Source: Neocallimastix lanati (nom. inval.) (lineage: Eukaryota > Neocallimastigomycota > Neocallimastigomycetes > Neocallimastigales > Neocallimastigaceae). From it: DNA of 64,000 bases. The notes below the pieces were generated by a model that was not told where the DNA came from, made no database searches, and worked only from the letters and a program-made list of their open reading frames with translations. The stretch is from assembly GCA_016946835.1 (NCBI GenBank), contig JACVTC010000070.1, positions 64,001 through 128,000 on the forward strand. Reading direction: 5' to 3'. Both the position numbers and the translations under genes were made by a program. This document shows, piece after piece, positions 1-12,774 of this stretch (positions within the stretch are counted from its first letter, which is position 1; each line of letters begins with the position of its first letter).

Positions 1-680
1 ATAAAATGAATATAAGTCTTTTTGCAATAATTCTTGGTAAATCGACATTGAAAAAATTTAAATTAATACATAGTTTTTTAATCCTAATTCTGGAGAATTT
101 GTATTTTTAGATCTAAAAAATATTTTTATTTAGATAGTAATTGTGTTAATGGTCTAATTAATATGATATATTATAATTTTTGGATAAAGTTATTTTAATG
201 AATCAATACTTTTTGAAGAAATATTATTCATAGTTTGTATGATAATAAGCTAATATGTAACCTTTTGTTATTCCATTTTATAAATAACTTTAATTTCTTT
301 AAATAAACCCATTATTTTAAATACTATTATTTATAGATAATGGATTTCTATTTCAATTATTAATTAAAAGGGTTTTGTTTTATACTACTATCTGAGAATA
401 ACATTATTCATATTATTATTTATATCCGAACTAAATTCTTTCTATTTATTATTATTATTATCATGATATAATTCAATAAAATAAAATAAAACAAAATAAA
501 TAAATAGTAGATTGAATAAAATAAAACAAAATAAGATAAAAAAAACATTTACAACTATTTTATTACTACTACTGTCTATTAAACAAATAAATAAACAAAC
601 AAACAAACAAACAAATATAAAATACAATAATAAATAAAAATTTATTTTCTCATATTTCCATTAAATTAATCCATTCTTAA

Positions 681-737
<57 letters not shown>

Positions 738-780
738 AATTCATTATATATTTACGAGAGGATTCTTAGCATATGGACAC
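1..780. other. AT-rich non-coding DNA with long poly-T
   Basis: No gene is seen. The stretch holds simple A/T sequence, AAAAT- and AAAC-type short repeats around 475-615, and an uninterrupted poly-T tract at about 682-730 followed by an A run. Open frames here (for example a Phe/Leu-rich one on the minus strand near 442-627) are low-complexity artefacts. Confidence 0.7.
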
Positions 781-782
781 AT

Positions 783-975
783 ATGCATGTAAATAAATTT
801 TGTAAAATGCAATCGTTAGGAAATGGAGAGGCACTTCAAGAAAAAGCGTACTCGAAAATTCTCAGCAATAATATTTATGTTAGAACAATATCCGCCTATG
901 AGAAAGTATACCGAAGTGCTGTGACTACCTTAATATTCTTTGCCTTGAGGGAATCCAAAAACAGGTACACACTGG
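783..975 (+). other. GC-richer exon-like fragment, unidentified
   Basis: A block of about 200 bases stands out from its surroundings by normal base composition and mixed codon use. Read on the plus strand from the ATG at 783 it gives about 60 codons without low-complexity runs (residues such as ALQEKAYSKILSNN and VYRSAVTTLIFFALRES), ending at a possible splice donor (ACAG followed by GTACAC) near 965. No motif is recognisable and I find no partner exon downstream with certainty. It could be a single exon of a gene whose other parts I cannot see, or a relic of a transposon or gene. The ATG is only the first in frame; nothing supports it as a real start. Confidence 0.3.
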
Positions 976-1872
976 AAATAAAAATTTTTTTTTAAAATTA
1001 TATAATATACATTTTTATATTATTTTTTTCTTTATTAGTATAATTTTTACTAGTTTAAATCATAATTTTCCTTTTTATATATTAATACAATTATTCTTAA
1101 TAATAAAAAATCTATATTATTGATTTGTTAGTGTAAATTAAAAATTATTTATTCATATTTGATTTGGCATTTTTTCTTTTCTATCTCTAATTTAATGGTG
1201 TCAATTATTTATGATACTATATTGAATTTTATGATTATTTTATTAAAATACTAAATTATATAATTTTGATGACAATTAATAATAAAATCATTTATTTTTA
1301 TGATGTTTTTTATTAAATCATTAATAAGTATAAAAGAAAAAAAATATAAATATATTTAATCATAATTTTTTATCATTATATAGAATAAAAAAATATTTAT
1401 GTTATTAAATTATTAAGTTTGAATAATATAATAAATTAAAATAAAAGTAAAACTTTCAATTATTATATTTTATTTTGAAAATGTAAAAATTATGTATATT
1501 TATAATATAATAATAATAAAGAAACGTAATTTTAAATTTTAATTTTCATATATTAAATCTAAAAATAGCAACACTTTCTTATTTAATGATACATTTGAAT
1601 GTGTATAAATATGAATATATGTATATAAATATATATATAAATGAAATTTAATTATAATTAAAAACAAAAAAAAATATTAATTATACTTTTATTATTATAC
1701 ATTTTAGTAATTAATTTTACAATTGATTAATATTTTATGATATGATGAAATGAAAAATTTTATGTTTAATTCCATATTTATTATATTAAATATTTAGTAA
1801 CATTCTAATATATATATGAATACAATTAATTATTCAAAGTAATTTTTGAACTCTAGTAATAATATTTTTAAT
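976..1872. other. AT-rich intergenic DNA upstream of the RhoGEF gene
   Basis: I see no coding signal in this stretch. It has A/T runs and short TATA-type alternations (about 1590-1640) and may hold the promoter or a missed first exon of the downstream gene. The codons before 1873 are open only back to a stop at 1840. Confidence 0.6.
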
Positions 1873-3886
1873 ATGGATAATAATGAATTACTTTTAGTAG
1901 CTAATGCTAATAATACTATAATAAATAATAAATTGAATAGTAATAAGGATGAAAATATTAAAAGTGAAAAAATTGATGAAAAAAATATAGACAATTTAAT
2001 TCCTTTAAATAATGAATTATTTCATTATAATGGTGATTTAAATATAGAAAATAATAATAATATTGAAAATAAAAACTATATAATTAATGATGATGATAAT
2101 ATTGAAAGTAAAAATTATACGATTGATAATGATGATAATATTGAAATTAAAAATTATACAATTAATAATGATGATAATATTGAAAGTAAAGATTATATAA
2201 TTAATAATGATGATAATATTGAAAGTGAAGATTATACAATTAATGATGATGATAGTATTGAAAGTAAAGATTATATAACAATTGATAATAATTGTTATCC
2301 TCTCTCTAAAACTTCCATTCAATTATTAAAGAATGAAATATCATGTAAACATAAAATTAGTGTTATATCTGAAGAGTCTGAAAGTGATGATAATATAAGT
2401 AATATTAAGAACCAAATTCAAAACCAAAAAGAAGATTTATTAATAAATGTGAATAAGGATATTGAAAATAATATAAAAAGAGATGAAAACGAAAATAATC
2501 AAAATAAAGAAAATAATCAAAATAAAGAAAATAATCAAAATAAAGAAAATAATCAAAATAAAGAAAATAATCAAAATAAAGAAAATAATCAAAATAAAGA
2601 AAATATTCAAAATTCGAAAAACAAAATCAATGATGATACACTTAGTAATGAATTAAGTAATAGTAGTATAACACAAAATAAAAAGGACATCAGTACCAAT
2701 TCCAATGATAGTGAAAGTTTTAATTTTGAGTTATCGTCTATAACAATTGATAAATCAAATACAAATGCAATTACAAGTTTAAATTCAGTAAATAAAGGTT
2801 TGTATTAAATAAATAATAATAATAATTTTTTAAGCATAACAATAACTATCAATTATAAAATAAAATAATTATTATTATTCTTAATGTAATAATTTTATTT
2901 TTAGAATCAACTGAAAAAATAAACGAATCATATAATTTTGATACATCTAATGATGCAATTCCAATACAGTCTGATGATTTTTCAAGATCAGAAATTAATT
3001 TTGGATATAATAATGATTTTAATTATTTAGCATATTTTAAAAAAGCAGAAGATTATATTAAAACATATAAAATTAATAATGAATATAAAAATAATAATAA
3101 TTTAATTATTTATAAACCGTTTTATAGTATAGCTAATAATATTATTTCGAAATATTTAAACAATGATGAGAAAATCGCAAGTTCAATTTTTTATAGCTCT
3201 CATGTAAATTATATAAATAATATCAAAAAGAATGTAACATTGGATTTTATATGGAATTTCCCCATAGCTCAAATATATTTATTAATGTTTTTAATTCATC
3301 GAGACTCAGAATTAGCCAATGTTTTTGTATGAAACAAAAAAAAAAAAAAAAAAAAAAAAATATTATTATTTCATGATAATAATTAAAATAATTAAATATA
3401 ATTTAAAATATATAAATTATTTAAAATATATTAATATTAAAATATTGTATAAATTTATATAGTTATTCTATATTGATGCTGATAACTTCAGAATTAATTC
3501 TCCCCATACTATTTCTCTAATTAGAAAACAACAATCTTTAAAAATATTTAAGTCTTATTTCGTTCAAACATCTGAAACTTATATAGATTGGAAACATTTT
3601 ATTGAAAATATACATATTAATAAGTTATATAATAAGTTGAAAGATCAACTGGATTTAGGATTAAGTACAATGTATAATGATTACCTTTTCCTCTCAATGC
3701 TTATTATGGAGAAGATATTTTATGGAGAAGATATTTTATCATCAAATGATGGTGATTTTAAAAAAAATAAAAGAAATAAAAATATATCGTCAAATGGTAA
3801 ACCAATTATTGAATCATTTGAAAATAGTGTGTTTTATCAAGAAATGGTCAATGATTCAAGTAATTTTATAATTATATAAACACTTG

Positions 3887-3924
<38 letters not shown>

Positions 3925-6900
3925 TTTTAAACTAATATTTATTATTTATATTATATAAACAAAAAATTAAATGTAATTTAATTTTAATATATAAAAACAA
4001 GTATTCCATTCATATGCTACATCATCAGTGTAAAATATTTATTATATATATATATATATATATGTTATAAATAAAACAATATTCAAATCTTCTAAATTCT
4101 TGTTATAAATTTAAAAATTATTGTTAAACACAGGAATTTAAAAAGAGTAGCAGAAAGAATACTAAATATGCCAATAAATTATTTTTATTCTATAGAAACG
4201 TTAAAAAAAATATCTAAGCATTTGATTAGAATAGGTGTAGAAAGGCAAATTATTTCAGAATCCAAAATAATGCAACAACTTAATATAAATGGTGGTAGAG
4301 AAGGACCTATTAGTCAAGTAAAATTTTATATACATATATAGATGTGTGAATATATATTATTCTTTTGTACTTCATTTAATTACTAATATTAATATCTGAT
4401 TTTTTTTTTTTTTTTTTTTTTTTTGAAAATCTATACCTCTAATATATATTTTTAATAAAATTTTAAAAAAAAAATAAATAATAATAATAATAATTAAAAT
4501 AAAATAAAAAATAAATAAATAAATAAATAAAAAAATAAATATATAAATGAATTAATAAAATATGAACATAGAAAATAAACCGATCTGAGACAAACAATGA
4601 TATAATATCTTTGTCTAGAAAAGGAAGTGAATATGGTAAACTAAATAACTTAATGAGAACTTTATCATCAAGGTCATCCAAATCAACTAAATATAATAAT
4701 GAGAATCAAGATGTCAAAAATAATAGTTTGCCTATTTCTAGTAAAGAACAAAAAACTAGAAACAAATTAATGAGAACATTATCTTCAAGATCCTCAAGAT
4801 CAACTAAAAGAAACATTGAAAATCAAGATATAAAAAATGATATTAATACGGTAAAATTTATAAAATATATAACCCATTAGTGTTCATACATTAACATAAT
4901 ATAAAATCTAATATTATAATCATTTTTACAATGACAAATTAGAACTATCAATCTGAAAATGAACTATATACGAAACATAATTTTGTGAAATATACAGATA
5001 CAAAATTTTCAATGTGTGAATATTGTTTTGATGATAAACTAATAAGCAAGAAAGACTTGAAATCTTTATATCAGTGCGAAAGTAATTTTTTTATTAAATT
5101 TCATAAATACATTGAATAAAATATAATTACTGAACTAAAATTGTTGTGATAAAATATATTAATATATTCTCAATATTAAAAAGGATGTAATATGATTGTT
5201 CATAAATGTTGTATGAAATTAATATTAATTGATTGCATGGAAAATAAAACATCAATATATGATGAATATGAAGTATTTATTATTTAAAATATAAATTCTA
5301 TATTTTATTATATATATATTACAAAAATAATTAATTAACAAATCTAAAAAAAATTAGGGAGATGATGAAGAAATAATTATAAAAATTAAAGAAAGAATAG
5401 AAGCAATTAATAATGAAATCAAACAAGAAGAATCTTTACAAAATAATGATAACAAAAAACATGATCTATCATCAAACACTTTTTCTGAAATAAATACGGA
5501 TATTATAGTAGATCCATCATTAAAAAAAGTTAATAAATTAAAAAATGAATTAAATATTAATACTACGTATTTAAGTAAACTGGAAGCAAAAGTGGAAGAG
5601 AAGAAGAAACTTATGGAAAAAAATGTAAATATATAAAAAATTAAATCATTAATATTTATTTACTCCAAATATCGAATTACTATCATTATAAGAATTCATT
5701 TTTATTATAGAATAAAGTATAATATTATATAAATATATCTTTAATAGTAATTAATGCTATATTCTATTCTTTATATACTGATATAGAAAATAGAAAAATC
5801 ATTTAAAGAAATCAATGTTAAGTATAAGGAAACAAATAATTTAAAAGTTAATGTTCAGGAAACTGATACTACATCAGATATAATATTAAATTTAATAAAT
5901 ATACTAAATTTAACTGGAAAATTTAATGATTATTCCTTAAATTATAGATCAGATAATAATAATGAGATAGGTAGAATAAATAAAAATATTATTACTAATA
6001 TTAATGATATTAAAATTTAAGATAAATATATAAAATTAAATTTTATATAATAAAAATGATAAGAATTAATGTATACAGAAAGTCCATTAAAAAGCATTGT
6101 TGATTCTGAAAGTATTAATTTCATATTGAAAAGTATTAATACAAAAAGTGGAAGGGTATTTATATATAATGTATATTTTTTATTTTTTTTTATTAATAGA
6201 AAATTTATAATAATAATATAACCATTTTTCATCTATAGGATAACAAGCATTCATATAATTTTGGAAAAAGATTAAATATTGCTAATGAAATTTATGAAAA
6301 TGAAAAAAATTATTTAAAAAAATTAATTCAAATACGATCGGTATTAAAATTTTTCATTTAGTGTTTTTATTTTTAATAATAATTTTATTACTATAAAGTA
6401 ATCAAAGTATATAAATACATTTATTATACTAATGCTTATATTAAATATTTTATTTGATCAATAGTTTTTCATTGAACCGATGACTTCATCGAATCTATTT
6501 ATACCAAAAGATATTAATATAATATTTGACAACATTCTAAATATTTTGGAGTCTCATAAGATATTGGTATTATATACAGTTATATGAATTAATTGCATTA
6601 ATAATATATATGTATTTATTTATTTTAATTTAAATATTAATTAATAAATAATAAAGATGAAATCTTTGAATGAAATATGGAGAAATGTCAATGATATTAT
6701 AGACCTTGAAGAAAAATTAATACAAATTTATATTGATATTGTAATTATATATTATTAATATTATTTTCATTAAACAAAATGATTATATTTATTCTAATTA
6801 TAATCAAATAATCACTTAATAGCTTCCAAGAATGTCACAAGAATATTGTCATTATTGTATGAATAGATTTATAGGAGACAAATTAATGGTGAAATTAAGT

Positions 6901-8205
6901 AATGAAGACCCAAAAATTAAAAATTTTATTTCAGATTGTGAAAATAAAAATAAAGAAGTTCTTAATAATTTAACATTAAAGGATCTCTTGACTGAGTAGT
7001 TATTAATATAAAATAATCATATTTAATAATTTATTAATTAATAATATAAATTTAATATATAATAATAATAAATTAGACCTATACATAGAATCTCTAGTTT
7101 TATAATTTATTTTAAGAGATTATCAAGTTATATAAATTATCCATCACATAAAATTAATGTACTTTTATCTCAACTAGAAAAAGAAATGGAAAACATAAAT
7201 ATTATAATGGAGGAAACTAAATTGAGACAAGAAGTTATAAAAATAGAAAAAATTCTTGATTGGAGTGATATTTTTAATGTATTTATATATTAAACATTAC
7301 AAAATTATATATTCAAATATATATATTTTAAATGGTTAACTATTAACTTCTTGTTATTTTTATAAATACATATATATATATATATATATAATGAAAATTT
7401 TAATGAATTAATTTATATATTCTAAAAAATTAAACAAAGAAATTCCATATTGATTGTGATCAAAGAAAACTATTAAATATTCAAGAATTTACTTTAATTG
7501 ATAAATATGGACATAATAGTAAAGTAACAGTGTATTCCTTTAATGATTTAATGCTTGTTATAAAAGTAAAAAATAATATTCCAGTATTATGTATTCCACC
7601 AATTCCATATGAATGTATTAATATAATTGATTGCGTTGAAACAACAGGAACAGGCAAAAATTATTTAATTTTTTTTTTATGATTTATAATATATATTATT
7701 TCTAATTATGTAAATATATTTAAATAATATAAATAATAACACTGATCATTTCTTTTATAATTTTTAATATATAGACATTAATAATAATATTAAAATAATT
7801 CATAATCAGTGTAATATTTTTATTTTTCAAGCCAATTCATATCATGAAAAGAAAGACTGGTTAAATAAAATTACTTCAATAAAACAAAGTTTTTGTTTAT
7901 CATTATATGCTAGTAAAAATCAGCCAACAATAGAATTAAGAAAAGATATAGAAAATTTAATACAGTCTAAACCATCAGATGATAAAACTTTAGTCATAAA
8001 TAATGATTCAAAAAAAGGCTTTTTAACTTCAATATTTGATAAAAATGGAAGAAGATATTCAACGACTTCATCTACAATAGAAAGAGGAAAATTAAAATAT
8101 AACTTTTTAGGAAGAAGATTATCATTGAATAAGAGAAAAGAATTTTTTAATAAATCAAGTGGAAAAGGAAATATTGAAGATAACATAATAAAGAAGGACG
8201 AATAA
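1873..8205 (+). CDS. RhoGEF with RGS-like, C1, DH and PH domains (about 17 exons)
   Basis: Predicted guanine-nucleotide exchange factor for Rho-type GTPases, about 1,400 residues. Exons are roughly 1873-2797, 2905-3326, 3463-3859, 4154-4317, 4590-4850, 4943-5081, 5184-5272, 5358-5624, 5787-5970, 6079-6155, then seven more to a TAA at 8203-8205; most phases join cleanly. Residues 1-310 are Asn/Asp/Lys-rich with two tandem peptide repeats. About residues 430-600 resemble the RGS-like domain of the p115/PDZ-RhoGEF family (PIAQIYLLMFL, LFYIDADNF, DLGLSTMY). At 4943-5272 the C1 pattern H-x12-C-x2-C-x16-C-x2-C-x4-H-x2-C-x7-C is complete. A coiled coil follows, then DH (6240-7280, with LTEPIHRISSFIIYFKRL matching the conserved helix) and PH (7441-7890, ending with the usual Trp in KKDWLNKI). 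The start is uncertain: 1873 is the first ATG in the open frame, and an acceptor-like AG at 1855-1856 allows an upstream exon. Confidence 0.8.
2045..2290 (+). repeat. In-frame 39-bp tandem repeat in the RhoGEF N-terminus
   Basis: About six diverged copies of a 13-codon unit of the form N-D-D-D-N-I-E-S-K-N-Y-T-I lie head to tail, all in the reading frame of the RhoGEF. The unit is acidic and Asn-rich and likely forms a disordered spacer. Confidence 0.8.
2491..2606 (+). repeat. In-frame 18-bp tandem repeat (ENNQNK)
   Basis: Six near-perfect copies of an 18-base unit encode the hexapeptide E-N-N-Q-N-K. High nucleotide identity between copies suggests recent expansion. It lies in the low-complexity N-terminal part of the RhoGEF gene. 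Confidence 0.85.
7654..7774 (+). other. Probable GC-AG intron inside the PH domain
   Basis: The PH-domain frame runs to ..ACAG at 7653 and is followed by GCAAAA; the next exon starts after ATATAG at 7774. Joining these gives an Asp codon and keeps the PH frame open. No GT donor in the preceding stretch gives the needed phase. GC-AG is the known minor variant of U2 introns and usually has a strong CAG before the donor, as seen here. Confidence 0.6.
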
Positions 8206-10270
8206 TTATTTAATAATAGCAAATAAAATGGCTCTTTAAATGAAAATAGAGGCATAAAAATTATTGAAGAAAATTAACATAAAATAACTCTATTTATTAT
8301 TATTGCAGTTTTATACTTTTAAATTTATTACTATTATTTTTATTAAATAGCTTAGTAGTTTAGTTTTGTATTATTTTATGAAATTAATATATTTATATAT
8401 ATATATATACAATTATTAATTTTAATTTTATTTTTATTAATACTTTAATATTTTATATACTATTTATTTTTTTTATTTTATTTTATTTTATATATTTTAT
8501 TTTCTTTATAACCTTAATATTTTATAATATTTTACTATTTATTTTATTTTTATTTTATTTATTTTATTTTTATTTTATTTATTTTAATTTTATTAATATC
8601 TTAATTTTTAAAATATTTCACTATTTATTTTATTTTATTATACTTTTATTAATTTATAATACTTTACAATTTATTTATTTAATTTTATTCAAACTGTACT
8701 TTTATTCATATTTCAACTATATATTTTATTTTTATTTATAGTTTTAATTTGAATAATACCTTATATTATTTAATATCAAAAATATTTTTTCAAAAATATT
8801 TATGATACTGATATATCAATAGTATTTAAATATATATAATTAAACTTTTTAGTGAAAAAAATAAAAACACTGTTTAAAGCATTTAATTTTAATTGAATGA
8901 TAATTCTATTAGTAATACTTATATAATTATAATAAATAATATTTTTATAAAAAATTAAGTTTATAATAAAAATTTTGTTTACTTGTTCATAGTTGTACTT
9001 TTGAAAAAACTTTGATCACTTGTTTTTCATTCCTAAAAAATATATTTAAAAAACTTCAGAGCAAAAACATTATATTATGAATTAAAATTATAATTCTAAA
9101 TTATTAATAACTGTATTATATATATATATATATATATAAAAAAAAAAAAAAAAAAAAAAATTTTTAAAAACTTTAATTTTTTATTTTTCACTATGAGAAT
9201 AATGAGAATAGATATTAATAATAATTATATAATTATATATAAAGAATTGTATAAAATATAAATGTATAATCACTATATAGTTTGCTTTGATCATTGACAT
9301 TCTTTCCTTTTTTACTACCTATTTTATAAAATTATATTTTTTTTAAAAAGTCACCATAAATCCCTTATTTCAAAAAACAAAAAATTAATAATGTTATATT
9401 AAATTAGGTAGTAAAATTAAAAATTTATATATATATATTTTTTATTAAACGAATTTTTACTAAAATACTATTTATTTATTTATTTTTACTATGAGAGATA
9501 TTCATAAATAATGAAGTTTTCTATAATATCAAATAATAAAACTTTTTATTATATATTATTTTTATAAATAAATTTTATTTTTATTTTTTTTTTTCAAAGT
9601 AAATAAAATTAGATATTTTTTATAAAAAAATTTTTTTATTTCGAAAAATGTGTAATAAAATCATATATTACGATAAATTTAACAAAAAATTTAATTTATG
9701 GCACCTCAAATGAATTTAATGAATATTAAATAAATAATATGGTTTTTGTAATATATATATTTTATTTCAAAAAAGATTTTTTTTTTTTTTTTTTTCGTAA
9801 ATCATAAATTTAGAGAAAACATATAATAACTATATAAAAATGAAGTATAAAAATTATAAAAAGTTAAAACAAAACCAAAAACTTTTAATTTTCATTTTCG
9901 ATGTTGATTTGTTTAATTACACACTTACACTTAATGAAATCGAAATAAATAATATTAATAACAAAAGAATATTATATAACATGTATATATTATTAAATTT
10001 TATTTTATATTTTTACTAAAATAAAATTAAATAGGATTTTAAGATTATACTTTTTTCGTAATATAGAATGAATTGAATTTTGGTATTTATTAACAATATA
10101 TGTATAAATAATATTATATTAAGATTTTATTTATAATATATAAATTTTAAAGTTAATGATTTTTTTCTTTTTAAATTTTTTAAAATTTAAGATTATTTTT
10201 CAGAATTAAATGTGTAGTACTATTGATTATTAATTTTTTTTTTTTTTTTTTTGTACTGTACAAAAAATTC

Positions 10271-10330
<60 letters not shown>

Positions 10331-10828
10331 AAGATTTAAATAATTTATTGAAATTTAATAGAGATATATTATTGTTTTTATTATTATTATTATTATTGTT
10401 ATTATTATTATTATTATTAAAGCATTAGCTCATAGATAGGTTTCAGTAAAGAAAATAAAAAAAAATAAAATTTAAATATAAATCAAATAATGAAAAAAAA
10501 ATATTAAATAATTTATAATTAATGTGGATTATTTATTAATTATTAAATATTTTGAAGATTTCAAAATTAAAAATAATTATAATACTATTATTTTAAAATA
10601 ATCATTATAATTATCTTTAGTTTTATTATTACCTCCTTGACTTTTTTTTATAACCATATAGTGTAGGTATATAAAATAATATTAAATATTAAATAGTTAT
10701 AAATAAATAAAATGTTAAAATCTTGTTTTTTAAATAATTTTTTTGGAATTTTCATTTTTCTCTTCTTAATTTTTTTTTTTTTTTTATTTATTTTTATTTT
10801 TACTTTATTGTTATATATTTTAAATAGT
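8206..10828. other. AT-rich intergenic region
   Basis: I see no gene here. It holds TTTTA-type tandem runs (about 8460-8700), a poly-A tract near 9140-9160, poly-T near 9780-9800, an A tract of about 45 at 10284-10328 and an ATT array near 10380-10420. The end of this region must hold the promoter of the Zn2Cys6 gene, but no specific element is recognisable. Confidence 0.6.
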
Positions 10829-12734
10829 ATGAATAATTATAACAATTTTTTTTCGTCTTCCCAATTTTTTAATCACGATGACCTCAATTGGGCAACGACA
10901 GATCCCTATAATATATTTGATGAAACTATGTTAGGTTCTAGCTTATTTTATAATCCCATTTATGGCTATGATAATCAATTATTATTGCAATCATCATTTT
11001 CCTTTTTTGAAGATGATATAAATAGTACTAATAAAGATGTTTCAACAACATCTACAGGAAATTATATAAAAGAAAAATCAATTCAAAAGCAAGGTACATC
11101 ATTAACCTTTTCTGGAAATAGTAATACCAATTTGGAAGGATCATCCGCATCGGTAAAATATAATACAAATAATAGTTTATATTGTCAACCACAATCATCT
11201 TCCAAAAAAATTACTCCTGCCCAACCTCCTCCACAAATACAATTACAATTACAATCACAACCGCCACCTCAAATTCAGTTACAATTTCAATCACAGCCAC
11301 CACCTCAAATTCAGTTACAATTACAATCAAAACCACAATTTCAACCTCAACAGCAACTACAACAACAATTACCGCAACATTCACAATCACAACAACAATA
11401 TATGTTAAATCGAACTGATTCAACCGATACGATATTTTCATGTATTTCCCAAAATAATAGATACGATAGTACTGAACAATTGCAAAGAGGAGGTATGGTT
11501 CGTGCAGATTTGTCACAATATGATTTATTATATGATTCAGAAAGTAGTAGCAGTAAGCATTATATTCCAATTGCAAATTCCAAGGATTGGTCTATTTTTG
11601 ATCAACCTAGAGAAAATTTTTTCAATTCAATGGGTTATGATTATGATCTAGGAGATAATAATAATTTATTATCCTTAAATATGAGTAATTTTGGCAATTT
11701 AAATAATAATACAATAACAAACTATAATGTACCATTAACTATTGATCCCACAGCAGTTTTATTCAATAATAATACTAATGTAAAATTAGAAGTAGAAGAA
11801 GATGATCCAATCATTAGAAGTATCCTTTGTTCTGAATCTGAATCGGATGAAGATATATATGAAGCAGAGGATGAAGAAGACAAAAGAAAATTGCAACAAA
11901 ATACAAATATAATTAATGAAAATAAAATTTTATCGGATTCTGATGATGATAATGACGATGAGGATAATGATATCGAAGATAACTTTGATGATGATTCATT
12001 AAATTATTCTCTTCTTCAAAATGATAATAAAAATGGATCTACCTTAGATTTAATTAATACTAATATTGCAAATAAAAAAAATAATTTAAGTATTTTTACG
12101 TATGAAACAGATCATCAAAATTATAAAAAAAATAAGCTCAAATCTGTAGATACTAAAAAAGGTAATAAATAATATTTTAAAATTGTTACATATACTAATA
12201 ATATTTATTATTATTTTCTATTTTATATAATTATTTTTTTTATTTATTTATTATTACTATTATTTAATATATAATATTTAATATTTAATATTTAATATTT
12301 ATTATTTATTTATTATTTATTTATTTATTTATTATTTATTTATTTATTATTATTATTTATTTATTTATTTATTATTATTATTTATTTATTTATTTATTAT
12401 TTATTATTTATTTTTTATTTATTTATTATTTACTTATTACTTATTTATTATTTATAATTTATTATTTGTTTGTTATTTATTATTTTATTGTTAATTTATG
12501 GTTAATTAATCATTCCATTACTTGTTTATTATATATTTAAGATTTTATTAATAATATATATTTTATATTTTTTAATTTATATTATATGATTATTTATGAT
12601 TTATGATATGATATATGATTTATGATTTATGATTTATGATTTATGATTTATGATTTATTATTATTTAAAATTTTATTATATGTTATATATTATGAAAAAC
12701 TTTATTCATTTTGTTACAATTATTATATTATTAT

Positions 12735-12774
<40 letters not shown>

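Noticed and set aside
11182-11576. Thr/Ile-rich and Val-rich frames overlapping the Zn2Cys6 gene
   Set aside because: Shadows of the Gln/Pro-rich repeat of the real gene.
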